NCBI GenBank assembly: GCA_033763395.1
Contig: JANRKQ010000049.1
Location: forward strand, 68,939-132,938
From: Xiheimicrobium sp033763395
GTDB taxonomy: Bacteria; Myxococcota; Myxococcia; Myxococcales; Myxococcaceae
Direction: 5' to 3'
DNA length: 64,000 bases
Notes under the pieces: model-generated
Databases searched by the model: none
What the model saw: the letters and a program-made list of their open reading frames with translations, nothing else
What the model was told of the DNA's origin: nothing
Shown: positions 53,374 through 63,058 of the stretch, piece by piece
How the letters are laid out: each line of letters opens with the position of its first letter
Numbering within the stretch: position 1 is the stretch's first letter
Program-made: the position numbers and the translations under genes

Positions 53374-56300
53374 ATGATGCGATGGCTACGAGGGCGCATG
53401 GTGCTGGCCGGCCTGGCGCTGCTGGTGTGCGCGCTCGCCCTCGTGCTTCGTTCCGAACGGGCGGGCGCGTGGATCTGCGCCGAGGCGCGGGCGCGGGCGC
53501 CCGACCTGGTGGGACAGCCGGTGCGCATCGAGCGCTGCCGCATCGACCCGCTCACCGCGTCGGTCTCGCTGTCGGGGCTGGGCGTCGGCGCCGAAGAAGC
53601 GCCGCTCCTGCGCGCGGCCGAGGCCTCGGTGTCGCTGGCCGGTCTCTTCTTTGGTGGCGTGTCACTCCAGGAGGTGACGGTGGTGCGCCCGGTCATCGAC
53701 CTCGAGCTGCCCGCGACGTCGGGCGACGCGGCCGCTGGCTGCCCGCTCGACGCCCTCGCCCGGGTGCGCATCGCCCAGCTCGAGCTGCAGGACGGCACGG
53801 TGACGCTCCGGAGCGCGGACGGGCGGTGGGTGAAGCTCGACGGCATCGACGTGAAGGCGAAGGTGGGCCGCCGCACCAGCGACGTCGAGGCCTCGTTCAA
53901 GCGCGGCGTGATTCAGCTCGACGCCGAGCGCCGGTGGACGCTCGGCCGCGTGACGGTCGAAGGGGCCCTCGACGCGCAGGAGCGGCTGGCCGAGGTGCAG
54001 AAGCTCGAGGCGTCGCTCGAGGGCATCACCTTCGGGGGCTCGGGCGAGCTCCGCGAGCTCTGCGCCGCCACGCCGCAGCTCGAGGCGAACGGTCAGCTCT
54101 TCGTTCCGCTCGAGGCGCTCTCGAGGCTCGGCGTGGAGTTGCCCGAGCCGTCGGGGCGCGTGTGGGCCCGCGTCTCGGCCTCGGGGCCACTCACCCGGCC
54201 CTCGGTGCGCGCCGAGGTGAAGGCGAGCCAGGTGGTGCTGGGGCCCTTCACGCCGGGTGACTTCTCGGCGCGGGTGTCGCTCGCCGACGACGTGCTGCTC
54301 CTCGACGAACTCACGACGGCCGTCGGCTCGGGCGAGATCCGCGTCAACGCGCAGCTGGGGTTGACCGAGGGCCTGCCGCTCAAGGCGAAAGTGGTCACCC
54401 GCGAGGCCTCGCTCGGGCAGGTGCTGGCGCGCGCCAGCGTCGCCGGTGCGTGGGTCGACTTTCCAGCGAGCCTCACGGCCGAGGTCTCGGGCCGGCTGTC
54501 GCCCTCGCCATCGCTCAGCGGACCGGTGGAGTTCCAGGCGGGCGCGTTCCTCCTCGCCTCGCGGGCCTTCGATGCCCCCCGGCGCGAGGGCTCCGACATT
54601 CTCGCGTTCTCGTCGGCGCGCGGCACCTTCAGCCTCGGCGTCACCGCGAAGGCCGTCACCTTCACCGACATCGCGCTCACCGTCGGCGCCCAGGGCCGCA
54701 CGCGCGTGGCGGGCACCGTCAGCCTCGGGCTGGGGCCGGTGCTCGACCTCGACATCGACGCGAAGGCCACCGCCGTCGATCTGGCCGACTTCGGGAGCAT
54801 CTCGGGGCTCCCGTGGGCCGGGACCGGCTCGGCGACGGTCGCGGTCAAGGGCCCCGCCGGGCAGGTGCGCATCACCGGGCAGACGTCGCTGCGCGACTTC
54901 AAGTTCGCCGGCTACTCCCTGGGCGTCGTGCAGAGCCCCGTGCGCTACGAGGGGCAGACGCTCGCCTTCGAGGGGCTGGTGGCCCAGAAGGGCAAGACGC
55001 AGCTCTTCGGAGACGTCGCGCTCGACTTCCTCGACGACGGCTTGTTCACCCACGCCTCGGTGCAGCTCCCCGATGGGCGCGTCGAAGACGTGGTCGACCT
55101 GCTCGTCGATCTCTCGCCGTCGATCGAGAACCTCCAGGAGGTGCTGACGGGCCGCGTGTCGATGGTGGCGGCGATCGACTCACCCGCGAAGGAGCTCGCC
55201 GGGGTGCTCGCCGTGCGGGTGAGCGACGTCGCGTACTACGACCGGCGGCTGGGCAGCTCGAGCCTCATCCTGCGCTTCGAGCGCGGCGAGGCGCTCGTGC
55301 TGGAGCCCACGGTCTTCGAGGGCCCCCTGGGCACGCTGGCGGTCGATGGCACCTGGCAGTTCGCGGGGCCCCTCGACTACCGCTTGACGTGGACCGACGG
55401 CTCGCTCGCGGAAGCGGTGGATCCCGCTGGGGGGAAGGCGCTCGGCCTCTCGAGCGCGCTGACCGGCCGCTTCGTCGTCAGCGGCACGACCGAGCTCTAT
55501 CGCGTCAACGGGACGCTCCAGGGCGACGAGGTGCGCTGGAAGGATCGGCGGCTGGGCCCGATGAACCTCACCCTGGGCCTCGTCGGGCGCGACCTCACTG
55601 TCACCGGGCAGGTCGTCACCGGCGTGCAGGGGCGGCTCGCCCTCGCGATGAAGGATCGATGGCCTTACGACTCGAGCTTCCAGGTCGATCTCCCCGATCT
55701 CTCGCCCTTCCTCCCCGCCTCCGTGAAGGGGTTGTCGCTGGGGCTCGCAGGCGCGGTGACGGCGGTGGGCCCGTTGCGCGCCTGGGAGGAGTCGCGCGTG
55801 GTGGGCTGGCTCGAGCGGCTGGCGGTCGCGCGCGGTGAGGTCTCGGCGTCGAACGTCGGCCCCGTCGAGCTCATCTGGAACGACGGCGCCGTCGAGGTGA
55901 AGCGCTTCGCGATGAAGGGGCCCACCACCGAGGTGAGCGCCGAGGGCTCGTGGGGACCCACTCGAGTCGATCTGCGAACGCGGGGGTCGGTCGACCTGCG
56001 CCTGCTCTCGAGCCTGGTCGCCGACATCGAGCGCACCGCGGGCCGGCTGGACTTCACCGCGGCCTTCGGGGGGCCGGTCTCGGCGCCGACGCTCATTGGC
56101 AGCGCCGATCTCGTCGACGCGCGCCTCGCGCTGAAGGGGTGGGATCTGTCGCTGCGCTCGCTGTCGGGCCACGCGGACTTCTCGGAGTCGAGGGTGCTGC
56201 TGCAGAGCGTCAACGGCTTCTTGAACGAAGGGCGCCTGCGCGCGCGCGGCGACGTGCGGCTCGACAAGCTGTCGCTCGGCGCGATGGAGCTGCAGGTCGA

Positions 56301-57255
56301 TCTCGAAGACGTCACCACGCAGGTGCAGCCGCAGGTGCCGGCGACGCTGTCGGGCTCGCTGCTCCTGGCGACGCGCACCGGCAGCGCGCCGTGGCTCTTG
56401 TCGGGCGGGCTCGAGGTGTCGAAGCTGCGCTACACGCAGGAGCTCTCGCTCGAGACGATCCTCGAGAACGCGCGCAAGCGGCCCGTGCCGAATGACGAGG
56501 CCCCGCAGGAGTGGCTCCGCCTCGACGTCGACGTGGGCCTGGGCAACGACGTGCGCGTCGAGAACAACCTCGCGCGCGCCCGCTTCGTGGGCAAGGTGAA
56601 GCTGACGGGCACCAACGTGAAGCCGACGCTGGTGGGGGCGATCGAGTCGGCGCCGGGGGCGCAGGCCATCTTCCGGGGCAACGTCTTCAACGTCGGCCGC
56701 GCGGTGCTGCAGTTCAACGGCCTGTGGCCCACCTTCGACTTCGCCGCCCAGTCGGCGGTGCGCGAGTTCCTCGTCAACGTGAAGGCCTTCGGCCGCTTCG
56801 AAGACCCCCGGCTCTCGCTCACCGCCGAGCCGCCGCTCTCCGAGGCCGACATCGTGTCGCTCTTGACCCTCGGCGTCACCACGCGGGAGCGGTTGGCAGG
56901 CCAGGCGGGCGCGGGCCTGGCGGCCGAGGCGCTGCTGTCGGCGACGGGGCTCGATCGACAGGTGCAGAAGTTCCTGTCGAAGAACGTGGGCCTCAAGGAT
57001 CAACAGGTGCGCCTCACCACCACCTTCAACGAGGCGACGGGCACCGCCGAGCCCTCGGTGACGTGGGAGTCGAAGGTGCTGATCGACAACCTCAAGGTGG
57101 GCGTCACCCAGCCCGTCACGGGGCGGGGCACGCGAGCGCAGGCCGAGTACCGCATCAACCAGAACGTGTCGGTGCGGGCGCAGTGGGACCAGACCCAGAA
57201 CTCCACCGTCGGCAACCCGGGGGCCGATCTGCGCTTCCGCTTCGAGTGGGAATGA
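53374..57255 (+). CDS. tamB: Translocation and assembly module inner-membrane protein TamB
   Basis: TamB-family proteins are long beta-helical conduits in the periplasm that help outer-membrane biogenesis and lipid transport. It is 1293 residues. The N-terminal anchor helix (MVLAGLALLVCALALVL) precedes a long run of short beta repeats. The C-terminal TamB/DUF490 core includes RARFVGKVKLTGTNVKPTL, FRGNVFNVGRAVLQFNG and SEADIVSLLTLGVTTRERL, and the last strands resemble an Omp85-interacting end (LRFRFEWE). It overlaps tamA by 4 bp (ATGA). Confidence 0.93.
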   Translation: MMRWLRGRMVLAGLALLVCALALVLRSERAGAWICAEARARAPDLVGQPVRIERCRIDPLTASVSLSGLGVGAEEAPLLRAAEASVSLAGLFFGGVSLQEVTVVRPVIDLELPATSGDAAAGCPLDALARVRIAQLELQDGTVTLRSADGRWVKLDGIDVKAKVGRRTSDVEASFKRGVIQLDAERRWTLGRVTVEGALDAQERLAEVQKLEASLEGITFGGSGELRELCAATPQLEANGQLFVPLEALSRLGVELPEPSGRVWARVSASGPLTRPSVRAEVKASQVVLGPFTPGDFSARVSLADDVLLLDELTTAVGSGEIRVNAQLGLTEGLPLKAKVVTREASLGQVLARASVAGAWVDFPASLTAEVSGRLSPSPSLSGPVEFQAGAFLLASRAFDAPRREGSDILAFSSARGTFSLGVTAKAVTFTDIALTVGAQGRTRVAGTVSLGLGPVLDLDIDAKATAVDLADFGSISGLPWAGTGSATVAVKGPAGQVRITGQTSLRDFKFAGYSLGVVQSPVRYEGQTLAFEGLVAQKGKTQLFGDVALDFLDDGLFTHASVQLPDGRVEDVVDLLVDLSPSIENLQEVLTGRVSMVAAIDSPAKELAGVLAVRVSDVAYYDRRLGSSSLILRFERGEALVLEPTVFEGPLGTLAVDGTWQFAGPLDYRLTWTDGSLAEAVDPAGGKALGLSSALTGRFVVSGTTELYRVNGTLQGDEVRWKDRRLGPMNLTLGLVGRDLTVTGQVVTGVQGRLALAMKDRWPYDSSFQVDLPDLSPFLPASVKGLSLGLAGAVTAVGPLRAWEESRVVGWLERLAVARGEVSASNVGPVELIWNDGAVEVKRFAMKGPTTEVSAEGSWGPTRVDLRTRGSVDLRLLSSLVADIERTAGRLDFTAAFGGPVSAPTLIGSADLVDARLALKGWDLSLRSLSGHADFSESRVLLQSVNGFLNEGRLRARGDVRLDKLSLGAMELQVDLEDVTTQVQPQVPATLSGSLLLATRTGSAPWLLSGGLEVSKLRYTQELSLETILENARKRPVPNDEAPQEWLRLDVDVGLGNDVRVENNLARARFVGKVKLTGTNVKPTLVGAIESAPGAQAIFRGNVFNVGRAVLQFNGLWPTFDFAAQSAVREFLVNVKAFGRFEDPRLSLTAEPPLSEADIVSLLTLGVTTRERLAGQAGAGLAAEALLSATGLDRQVQKFLSKNVGLKDQQVRLTTTFNEATGTAEPSVTWESKVLIDNLKVGVTQPVTGRGTRAQAEYRINQNVSVRAQWDQTQNSTVGNPGADLRFRFEWE

Positions 57256-60200
57256 CGGCGCTCGTCCTGCTGGCGGCGCTGGCCCAGGTGCCCGACGACG
57301 GGGTGTCGCGGCCCGAGGTGGTGCGCGTCGAGCTGCGACTGCCGGTCGGCCTCGAGAAGCCGGTGGTGGAGCGCATTCCCGAGCTGGTGACGGTGCGCAA
57401 GGGGCAGCGGCTGTCGCGGCGGCAGGTGCGGCGGTCGATCGAAGGCCTCTTCGAGCTGCAGCGCTTCTCCGACGTGGTGGTGCGCATCGAAGGAGAGGCC
57501 GAGGGCGTCGCCGTCGTCTTCGAGGCCTTCGCGAAGCGGCTGGCGGCCGACGTCTACTTCGAGGCGCTCCCGCGGGGTGCAGCGCCCCTGCCTGCGCCGC
57601 TCAAGGCGGACCTGTTGGGCGTCGGGCGGCTCCAGGTGGGCACCGAGTACTGGACCGAGCGGGGTGAGCAGGCGGCCGACGCGATGGGCGAGCTGCTCCG
57701 GCGCCGCGGCTTTCGAGACGCCGAGGTGCGGCAGGTCGTCACCGACGGAGAGCAGGGGCTCGCGGTCGGCTTCCTCGTTCGGCTGGGCGAACCGACGACG
57801 CTGAAGTCCGTGAGCGTCGTGGGCGACCCGGGGCTGCCCATCGAGCAGGTGCTCGCGGCGATGGGGCTGTCGACGGGGCAGGTGCTCGATCTCGACGTGG
57901 TGCAGAAGGGCGTCGAGGCGCTGAGGGCGAGGCTGCGGCGCGAGCGCTTCTACCGCGCGCGCGTCGATCTGCCCGAGGTGTACGACGGTGGGCGGTTGGT
58001 GATCCCGGTGCGGGCCGGCCCGCGGTTCACCCTCGTCTTCTCCGGGAACCGGCGCTTCACCGACGCGACGCTGTCGGCCGTGCTGGCCTACGACGGCGAG
58101 GAGCTCCTCGACGGTCAGCTCGCCCGCCGCCTGGCGCAGCGGCTCGAGCGCTTCTACCGCTTCCGTGGCTTTCACGAGGCGCACGTGGTGGTCGACGAGG
58201 CGCACGGGCGGAGCGCCGGCCAGGCGGCGCTGGGCTTCGTCATCGACGAGGGGGACCCGCTGCGCATCGTCGACCTGCGCTTCGATGGCACGAGCGCGGT
58301 GAGCGCGGCCGAGCTGCGGGACGTGCTGTCGCGCGTGGTCGAGGCGGCGACGCCCTCGGGCATCATCGAGGCGCACGGCACTGGCGACCCGCTGTCGCTC
58401 GAGGGCCGCGCGGGGGCCATCTTCGCGCGCGACTTTCCTGCGCCTCCACCGGTGACGGTCTTCGACGAAGACGTGTGGGCCGAGGCCCTCAAGGCCATGA
58501 CGGTGCTCTACCGTGAGCGCGGCTACCTCTCGGCGAGCGTGGTGCTCGACGGGGTGGAGCGGCAGGGGGGCATCGGCCGCGCGCGCTTCACCGTCACCGA
58601 GGGCCCGCGCGCCACCTTCCGGCTGGTGCAGAGCCAGGGGTTTCCCAGGGGGTTTCGCAGCGACACCCTCGCGTTGGTGAAGACGGGCAGCCCCTTCACC
58701 CAGTCTGGCCTCGACCGCATTCGGGACGGGGTGCAGCGGGAGTTCAACCGCAAGGGCTTCCTCTACGCCGAGGTCGACGCGTCGTTCACCGTCGACGCGT
58801 CGGGCCTGCACGCTGACTGCGTGGTGTCGGCGAAGCCGGGGCCCCAGGTGCGGGTGCGCACGGTGGTGCCGGTCGGCGCGGCGCGCACCGACGCCGAGGT
58901 GATCCTCCGTCAGGCGACGATGGTCGAAGGGCAGCCGCTCGACAGCGAGAGCCTGTTCACCACGCAGAGCAACCTGCTGGGCACGGGCGCGTTCCGCAGC
59001 GTCGAGGTCGAGATGCTGGCACCAGAGCGCGCGGAGCCCCTCAAGACGGTGCTGCTCAAGGTGCGCGAGCGCGCGCGGCTCTCGGGCGAGCTGGGGGTGG
59101 GCTACTTCGTGGCCGACGGCCCTCGGCTGGTGCTGGATGCCTCGGCGCCGAACCTCGGAGGCAAGGCCGTCAACCTCGCGTTCCGGGCGCAGGTGAACTA
59201 CTTCGGGCTGTCGATTCCGGCGCGCACGGGGCTGGTCGACCTCGCCGAGCTCGACCCCTTCCAGGCCGAGGACTTCAACGAGGTGCTCGAGCGGATTCCG
59301 CTCACCCTGGCCGGTCGCGGCAACCTCTCGTTGCAGAACCGGGGCCTGTTGCCCTTCGACATCGGCTGGCGCCTCGACGCCGTCGGCGAGCGGGTGTTCC
59401 GCCCGCAGTTCCGCTTCACCCGGTGGGCCGCGATTCCCAGCCTCGACTGGACGCGCTCGTTCGAGATTCCCCGCATCGACAACCGGCTCAAGGTGACGCT
59501 CGCCCTGCAGTACGAGCTCGAGTGGGCGCGCGTGACCGAGACGAGCTCGGTCAACACCACGGTGCCGCTCACCTTCGTCGACCAGGAGCGCCTGCGCTTC
59601 CTCTTCGGCACCTTCGCGCTGCAGACGGTGCGCTTCGCGCCGACGTTCGACTTCCGCGACAACGCGCTCTCACCGCGCAACGGCGTGCTGCTCCAGGGGA
59701 GCGCCGAGTTCACCAGCGCCCTGTACGCGGGCACGCCCATCGCGCCGGGCAGCGAGGTCGAGCGCCCCGTGCCAGTGTCCTTCTTCAAGGCCTCGGCGCT
59801 GGCGACGGGCTACGTGCCGCTCGGGCCCCGGGCCGTGCTGGCCTTGTCGCTGCGAGGGGGCCGCATCGTGCCGCTGGTGACGGACTCGGTGACGCCGCCG
59901 GTGAAGCGGTTCTTCCTCGGCGGGTCGACGTCGATGCGCGGCTTCAACGAAGACCAGCTGATCGCCGAGGACCAGCGCGAGCAGTACCGCAACGAAGTGG
60001 CGAACTGCCAGGTGCTGGCGGGCAAGAGCGGCTGCACCTCGGCGGCCCGCACCATCGCCGAGGGGCGGCAGGTGCCCTCGCAGGGCGGAGAGTTCTTCGG
60101 GCTGGCGAAGGCCGAGGTGCGTTTCCCCGGCTTCAGCGTCTTCGATCTGGGCCTGTTCTACGAGATGGGCAACCTCTGGCTGGCCATGCCCACCGACTTG

Positions 60201-60347
60201 ACGCGGCTCCGCACGGTGGTGGGCGCGGGGCTGCGCTACGTGACACCGATCGGCCCGCTCGCGCTCGACGTGGGCTGGAACCTCAACGCCGATCAGCGCA
60301 TCAACGAACCGCCCGTCGTGCTGCACTTCAACATCGGCGTCTTCTGA
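57252..60347 (+). CDS. tamA: Omp85-family outer-membrane protein, TamA-like
   Basis: Partner of TamB; a POTRA-beta barrel outer-membrane protein of 1031 residues, larger than E. coli TamA or BamA. A short signal peptide (TALVLLAALAQ) precedes several POTRA-type units (VLAAMGLSTGQVLDLDVVQ, TDATLSAVLAYDGEELLDGQ and others). The C-terminal barrel has GGSTSMRGF, the conserved L6 loop motif with its Arg, and ends GPLALDVGWNLN and VLHFNIGVF, a normal aromatic barrel end. A Cys-flanked segment follows the L6 motif. The tandem tamB-tamA arrangement is the basis for TamA rather than BamA. Confidence 0.88.
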   Translation: MTALVLLAALAQVPDDGVSRPEVVRVELRLPVGLEKPVVERIPELVTVRKGQRLSRRQVRRSIEGLFELQRFSDVVVRIEGEAEGVAVVFEAFAKRLAADVYFEALPRGAAPLPAPLKADLLGVGRLQVGTEYWTERGEQAADAMGELLRRRGFRDAEVRQVVTDGEQGLAVGFLVRLGEPTTLKSVSVVGDPGLPIEQVLAAMGLSTGQVLDLDVVQKGVEALRARLRRERFYRARVDLPEVYDGGRLVIPVRAGPRFTLVFSGNRRFTDATLSAVLAYDGEELLDGQLARRLAQRLERFYRFRGFHEAHVVVDEAHGRSAGQAALGFVIDEGDPLRIVDLRFDGTSAVSAAELRDVLSRVVEAATPSGIIEAHGTGDPLSLEGRAGAIFARDFPAPPPVTVFDEDVWAEALKAMTVLYRERGYLSASVVLDGVERQGGIGRARFTVTEGPRATFRLVQSQGFPRGFRSDTLALVKTGSPFTQSGLDRIRDGVQREFNRKGFLYAEVDASFTVDASGLHADCVVSAKPGPQVRVRTVVPVGAARTDAEVILRQATMVEGQPLDSESLFTTQSNLLGTGAFRSVEVEMLAPERAEPLKTVLLKVRERARLSGELGVGYFVADGPRLVLDASAPNLGGKAVNLAFRAQVNYFGLSIPARTGLVDLAELDPFQAEDFNEVLERIPLTLAGRGNLSLQNRGLLPFDIGWRLDAVGERVFRPQFRFTRWAAIPSLDWTRSFEIPRIDNRLKVTLALQYELEWARVTETSSVNTTVPLTFVDQERLRFLFGTFALQTVRFAPTFDFRDNALSPRNGVLLQGSAEFTSALYAGTPIAPGSEVERPVPVSFFKASALATGYVPLGPRAVLALSLRGGRIVPLVTDSVTPPVKRFFLGGSTSMRGFNEDQLIAEDQREQYRNEVANCQVLAGKSGCTSAARTIAEGRQVPSQGGEFFGLAKAEVRFPGFSVFDLGLFYEMGNLWLAMPTDLTRLRTVVGAGLRYVTPIGPLALDVGWNLNADQRINEPPVVLHFNIGVF

Positions 60348-60373
60348 CGCCAGCGCGCGCTACAGTCACAGGC

Positions 60374-61690
60374 GTGTTCTACCGGCTGGTTCGCGGCATC
60401 GTCGCCTTCGCCTTGAGGCTCTTCTACCGGGTCGAGGTGGTGCGCCAGACGACCGATCTCTCGGGGCCGGTGATGTTCGTGGGGAACCACCCGAACAGCC
60501 TCATCGACCCGGCGCTGGTGTTCATGATCACCGACCGGCAGGTGACGTTCCTCGCGCGCGAGCCGCTGTTCCGCGTGCCGGTGATGGGCTGGCTGCTCAA
60601 GGGCATCGACGCGCTGCCGGTGTACCGCAAGCAGGATCACCCCGGGCTGATGGAGAAGAACGAGGGCACGCTCGACACCGCGGCCTCGGCGCTCGTCTCG
60701 GGGCGGGCGATCACCATCTTCCCCGAAGGCAAGTCGCACTCGGCGCCGCAGCTGTCCGAGATCAAGACGGGCTGCGCGCGCATCGCGCTCAAGGTGGCCA
60801 GGGCCGGGCAGTCGATGCGCATCATCCCCATCGGGCTCACCTACGAGCAGAAGCACCGCTTCAAGAGCCGCGTGCACCTCGAGGTGGGTGAGGCGATCCT
60901 CGTCGAGGCGGCGGCGCCTGCGTCCCCCGAGGCCGAGCAGGACTGGGTGCGCGCGCTCACCGAGCGGGTCGGTGCGGCGCTCCGCTCGGTCACCCTCAAC
61001 CTCGAGGACTGGGAAGATCTGGCGCTCATCGAGACCGCCGATCAGCTGTTCGCCCTGCGCAACGGGTTTCGCGAGAAGGATCCCGACCGCCTGCGGCTGT
61101 TCTCGAAGGGCGCGTCGCTGTTGCGCAACGAGCAGCCCGATCGGTTCGACGACCTGAAGGAAGACGTCATGTCGTTTCGGACGCGGCTCGAGTTGGTGAA
61201 CGCGACGCCCGGCGATCTCTCGTTCGTCTACCGGCCCCGGCAGGTGGCGTGGTTCATCGCGCGCAACCTCGGCGCGCTGCTGCTCGGCTTTCCGCTGTTC
61301 GCGCTCGGCGCGGTGCTGTTCTTCGTGCCGTTCATGGCGCTGCGGCTGCTCGCGATGGTGACGCCAGTGTCGAAGGATCGCGTGGCGACGCTGAAGCTCG
61401 TGTCGGCGCTGGTGACGGTGCCCGCCTGGTGGACGCTGCTGACCGTCGCAGGGTGGGCGCTGGCGGGCACGGTGGGGCTCGTGGTGGCGCTGGTGGGCGC
61501 GCTGCCGCTGGCGCTGTTCACCCGCTACTTCCTGGAGCGCCGGCGCGCGGCCTTCAACGACGCGCTGGCCTTCCTGCGCATGGGGAACCGCTCGCGGCTC
61601 AAGCAGCACCTCTTGTTCCACGGCGAGCGCCTGCAGGAAGAGATTCAGGTGCTGGTGCGCGAGCTGAAGCCCCGGCTCGACGAGTCGTAG
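60374..61690 (+). CDS. 1-acyl-glycerol-3-phosphate acyltransferase-type membrane protein
   Basis: A 438-residue membrane acyltransferase-type protein. Residues 1-220 are a PlsC/LPLAT-type domain with NHPNSLIDP in place of the NHX4D box and IFPEGKSHSAP, the glycerol phosphate-binding motif. The C-terminal half has hydrophobic helices (about 295-325 and 340-385) and a cytoplasmic tail. The start is GTG 60374; a longer in-frame reading runs through tamA and is excluded. It probably makes or modifies phospholipids; the acyl acceptor is not known. Confidence 0.85.
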   Translation: MFYRLVRGIVAFALRLFYRVEVVRQTTDLSGPVMFVGNHPNSLIDPALVFMITDRQVTFLAREPLFRVPVMGWLLKGIDALPVYRKQDHPGLMEKNEGTLDTAASALVSGRAITIFPEGKSHSAPQLSEIKTGCARIALKVARAGQSMRIIPIGLTYEQKHRFKSRVHLEVGEAILVEAAAPASPEAEQDWVRALTERVGAALRSVTLNLEDWEDLALIETADQLFALRNGFREKDPDRLRLFSKGASLLRNEQPDRFDDLKEDVMSFRTRLELVNATPGDLSFVYRPRQVAWFIARNLGALLLGFPLFALGAVLFFVPFMALRLLAMVTPVSKDRVATLKLVSALVTVPAWWTLLTVAGWALAGTVGLVVALVGALPLALFTRYFLERRRAAFNDALAFLRMGNRSRLKQHLLFHGERLQEEIQVLVRELKPRLDES

Positions 61691-61694
61691 CCGC

Positions 61695-61787
61695 TCAGGC
61701 CCGGTGGCCACGGCCGAGCGCTGCGATGCGGTCGAACTCGGCGAGCATCGCGTCGTCGACCATCTGCCGAGGGTCTGGCAACTTCAC
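61695..61787 (-). CDS. Possible 30-residue protein coupled to the MFS gene
   Basis: A short ORF (reading KLPDPRQMVDDAMLAEFDRI) that starts GTG 61785-61787, overlapping the MFS stop codon by 4 bp as GTGA, like the other joints of this group. Codon choice is C/G-ending as in real genes. It could equally be a remnant or chance; no homolog is recognised. Confidence 0.3.
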   Translation of the reverse strand: MKLPDPRQMVDDAMLAEFDRIAALGRGHRA

Positions 61788-63058
61788 CGCTCGGCTGGGT
61801 CGGGTGGCTTCAGCAATCTCCACCCGGCGATCCACACCACCGCGCCAAGGCCGAGCATCACCGGAACGATCGCCAGCGCGCCGAGCAGGTTGCCGGTCGA
61901 GTCCGACACCAGCCCGATGATCGGCGGTGAGATCGCATCACCCAGCGCGTGAATGCACAGAATCGAAATACCGAACGCCCGCGCGCGGAGCGACGGCTCG
62001 ACGCTGTTCACCAACAGCGCATTGACCGGTGCGTTGTACGCCCAGACGAAGATCTGCGCGGCGACGATGAGGCCGATGATGGTCGCGGGCCGCTCGACGG
62101 CGAACAGCGCTACGGCCACCAGCACCGTCGCGGGCACCATGAAGAGCCCGGACACCGCGAGGTAGGGGTGCCGCGTGCGCCCGACGGCGCGGTCGGCGAC
62201 GAACCCGCCCAGCGACGTGCCCAACAGCCCTCCGACGACGGCCGATGCTCCGATGGCGAGCGCCGCTGCGTCGAGGTCCATACCGCGCACCCGGTGGAGG
62301 AACTCGGCGAACCAGTCTCCGATACCACCCGTCGCGAAGGTGACGAGCGTGTAGCCAGCCACCGTCACCACATAGACGGGGTTCCGCGCGAGCAACCGGA
62401 GCGCTTCGGGGAACGACACCTCGCGTGGCGGGGTGTCGTCGAACGCACCGCGCACCGGATCCTTCATGAGCAGCGCCAGGGCCGCCACGGCCAGGCCCGG
62501 GAGACCGACCGCGTAGAACGCCGTTCGCCAACCGAACTGCGTGCCCAGCAGGCCACCGATGGCGAAGCCAAGGGCCGACCCCACGGGGATCGCCACGTAG
62601 AACACCGTGAAGGCCCGGTTCCGCTTCTCGGGAGGAAAGAAGTCGGCGAGCAACGAGGGCGCCAGGGTGGCGTAGGCAGCCTCACCGACCCCGACCAGCG
62701 CGCGGGTCACCAGCAGGGTCCAGAAGCCCTGTGACAACCCCGCCGCCGCCGTGGCGATCGACCAGGCGGCCACCCCGATGGCGATCAACACCCGACGGTT
62801 CTTCGTCTCGGCCAACGCTCCGAAGACGGGGCTGGCGATCATGTAGACGAAGACGAACGCGGTGAGCGGCCAGCTCGTCTCGGCGTCGGTCAGGTCGAGG
62901 TCCTTCTTGACCAGCGCCTTCACGGCCGACGGCACCCAGCGGTCGACGTAGTTCAACAGGTTCATCAACGTCAGCACGACGAGGGCGAACATCGCCCCGG
63001 GCGCCGCCGGACGATCGAGGGTGGAGGTGGGTCCAGCCGCGGGAGGAGGTCCGCTCAC
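61784..63058 (-). CDS. MFS transporter, Spinster-like
   Basis: A 424-residue major facilitator with about 12 helices. Motifs: NLLNYVDRWVPSAVKALVKK in the first helix region, then GALAETKNRRVLIAIG between helices 2 and 3, VGVGEAAYATLAPSLLADFF typical of Spinster-type lipid/organic-anion MFS, and RARAFGISILCIHALGDAIS. The start is GTG 63056-63058, coupled by GTGA to the phosphatase gene upstream. The substrate is unknown. Confidence 0.88.
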   Translation of the reverse strand: MSGPPPAAGPTSTLDRPAAPGAMFALVVLTLMNLLNYVDRWVPSAVKALVKKDLDLTDAETSWPLTAFVFVYMIASPVFGALAETKNRRVLIAIGVAAWSIATAAAGLSQGFWTLLVTRALVGVGEAAYATLAPSLLADFFPPEKRNRAFTVFYVAIPVGSALGFAIGGLLGTQFGWRTAFYAVGLPGLAVAALALLMKDPVRGAFDDTPPREVSFPEALRLLARNPVYVVTVAGYTLVTFATGGIGDWFAEFLHRVRGMDLDAAALAIGASAVVGGLLGTSLGGFVADRAVGRTRHPYLAVSGLFMVPATVLVAVALFAVERPATIIGLIVAAQIFVWAYNAPVNALLVNSVEPSLRARAFGISILCIHALGDAISPPIIGLVSDSTGNLLGALAIVPVMLGLGAVVWIAGWRLLKPPDPAER

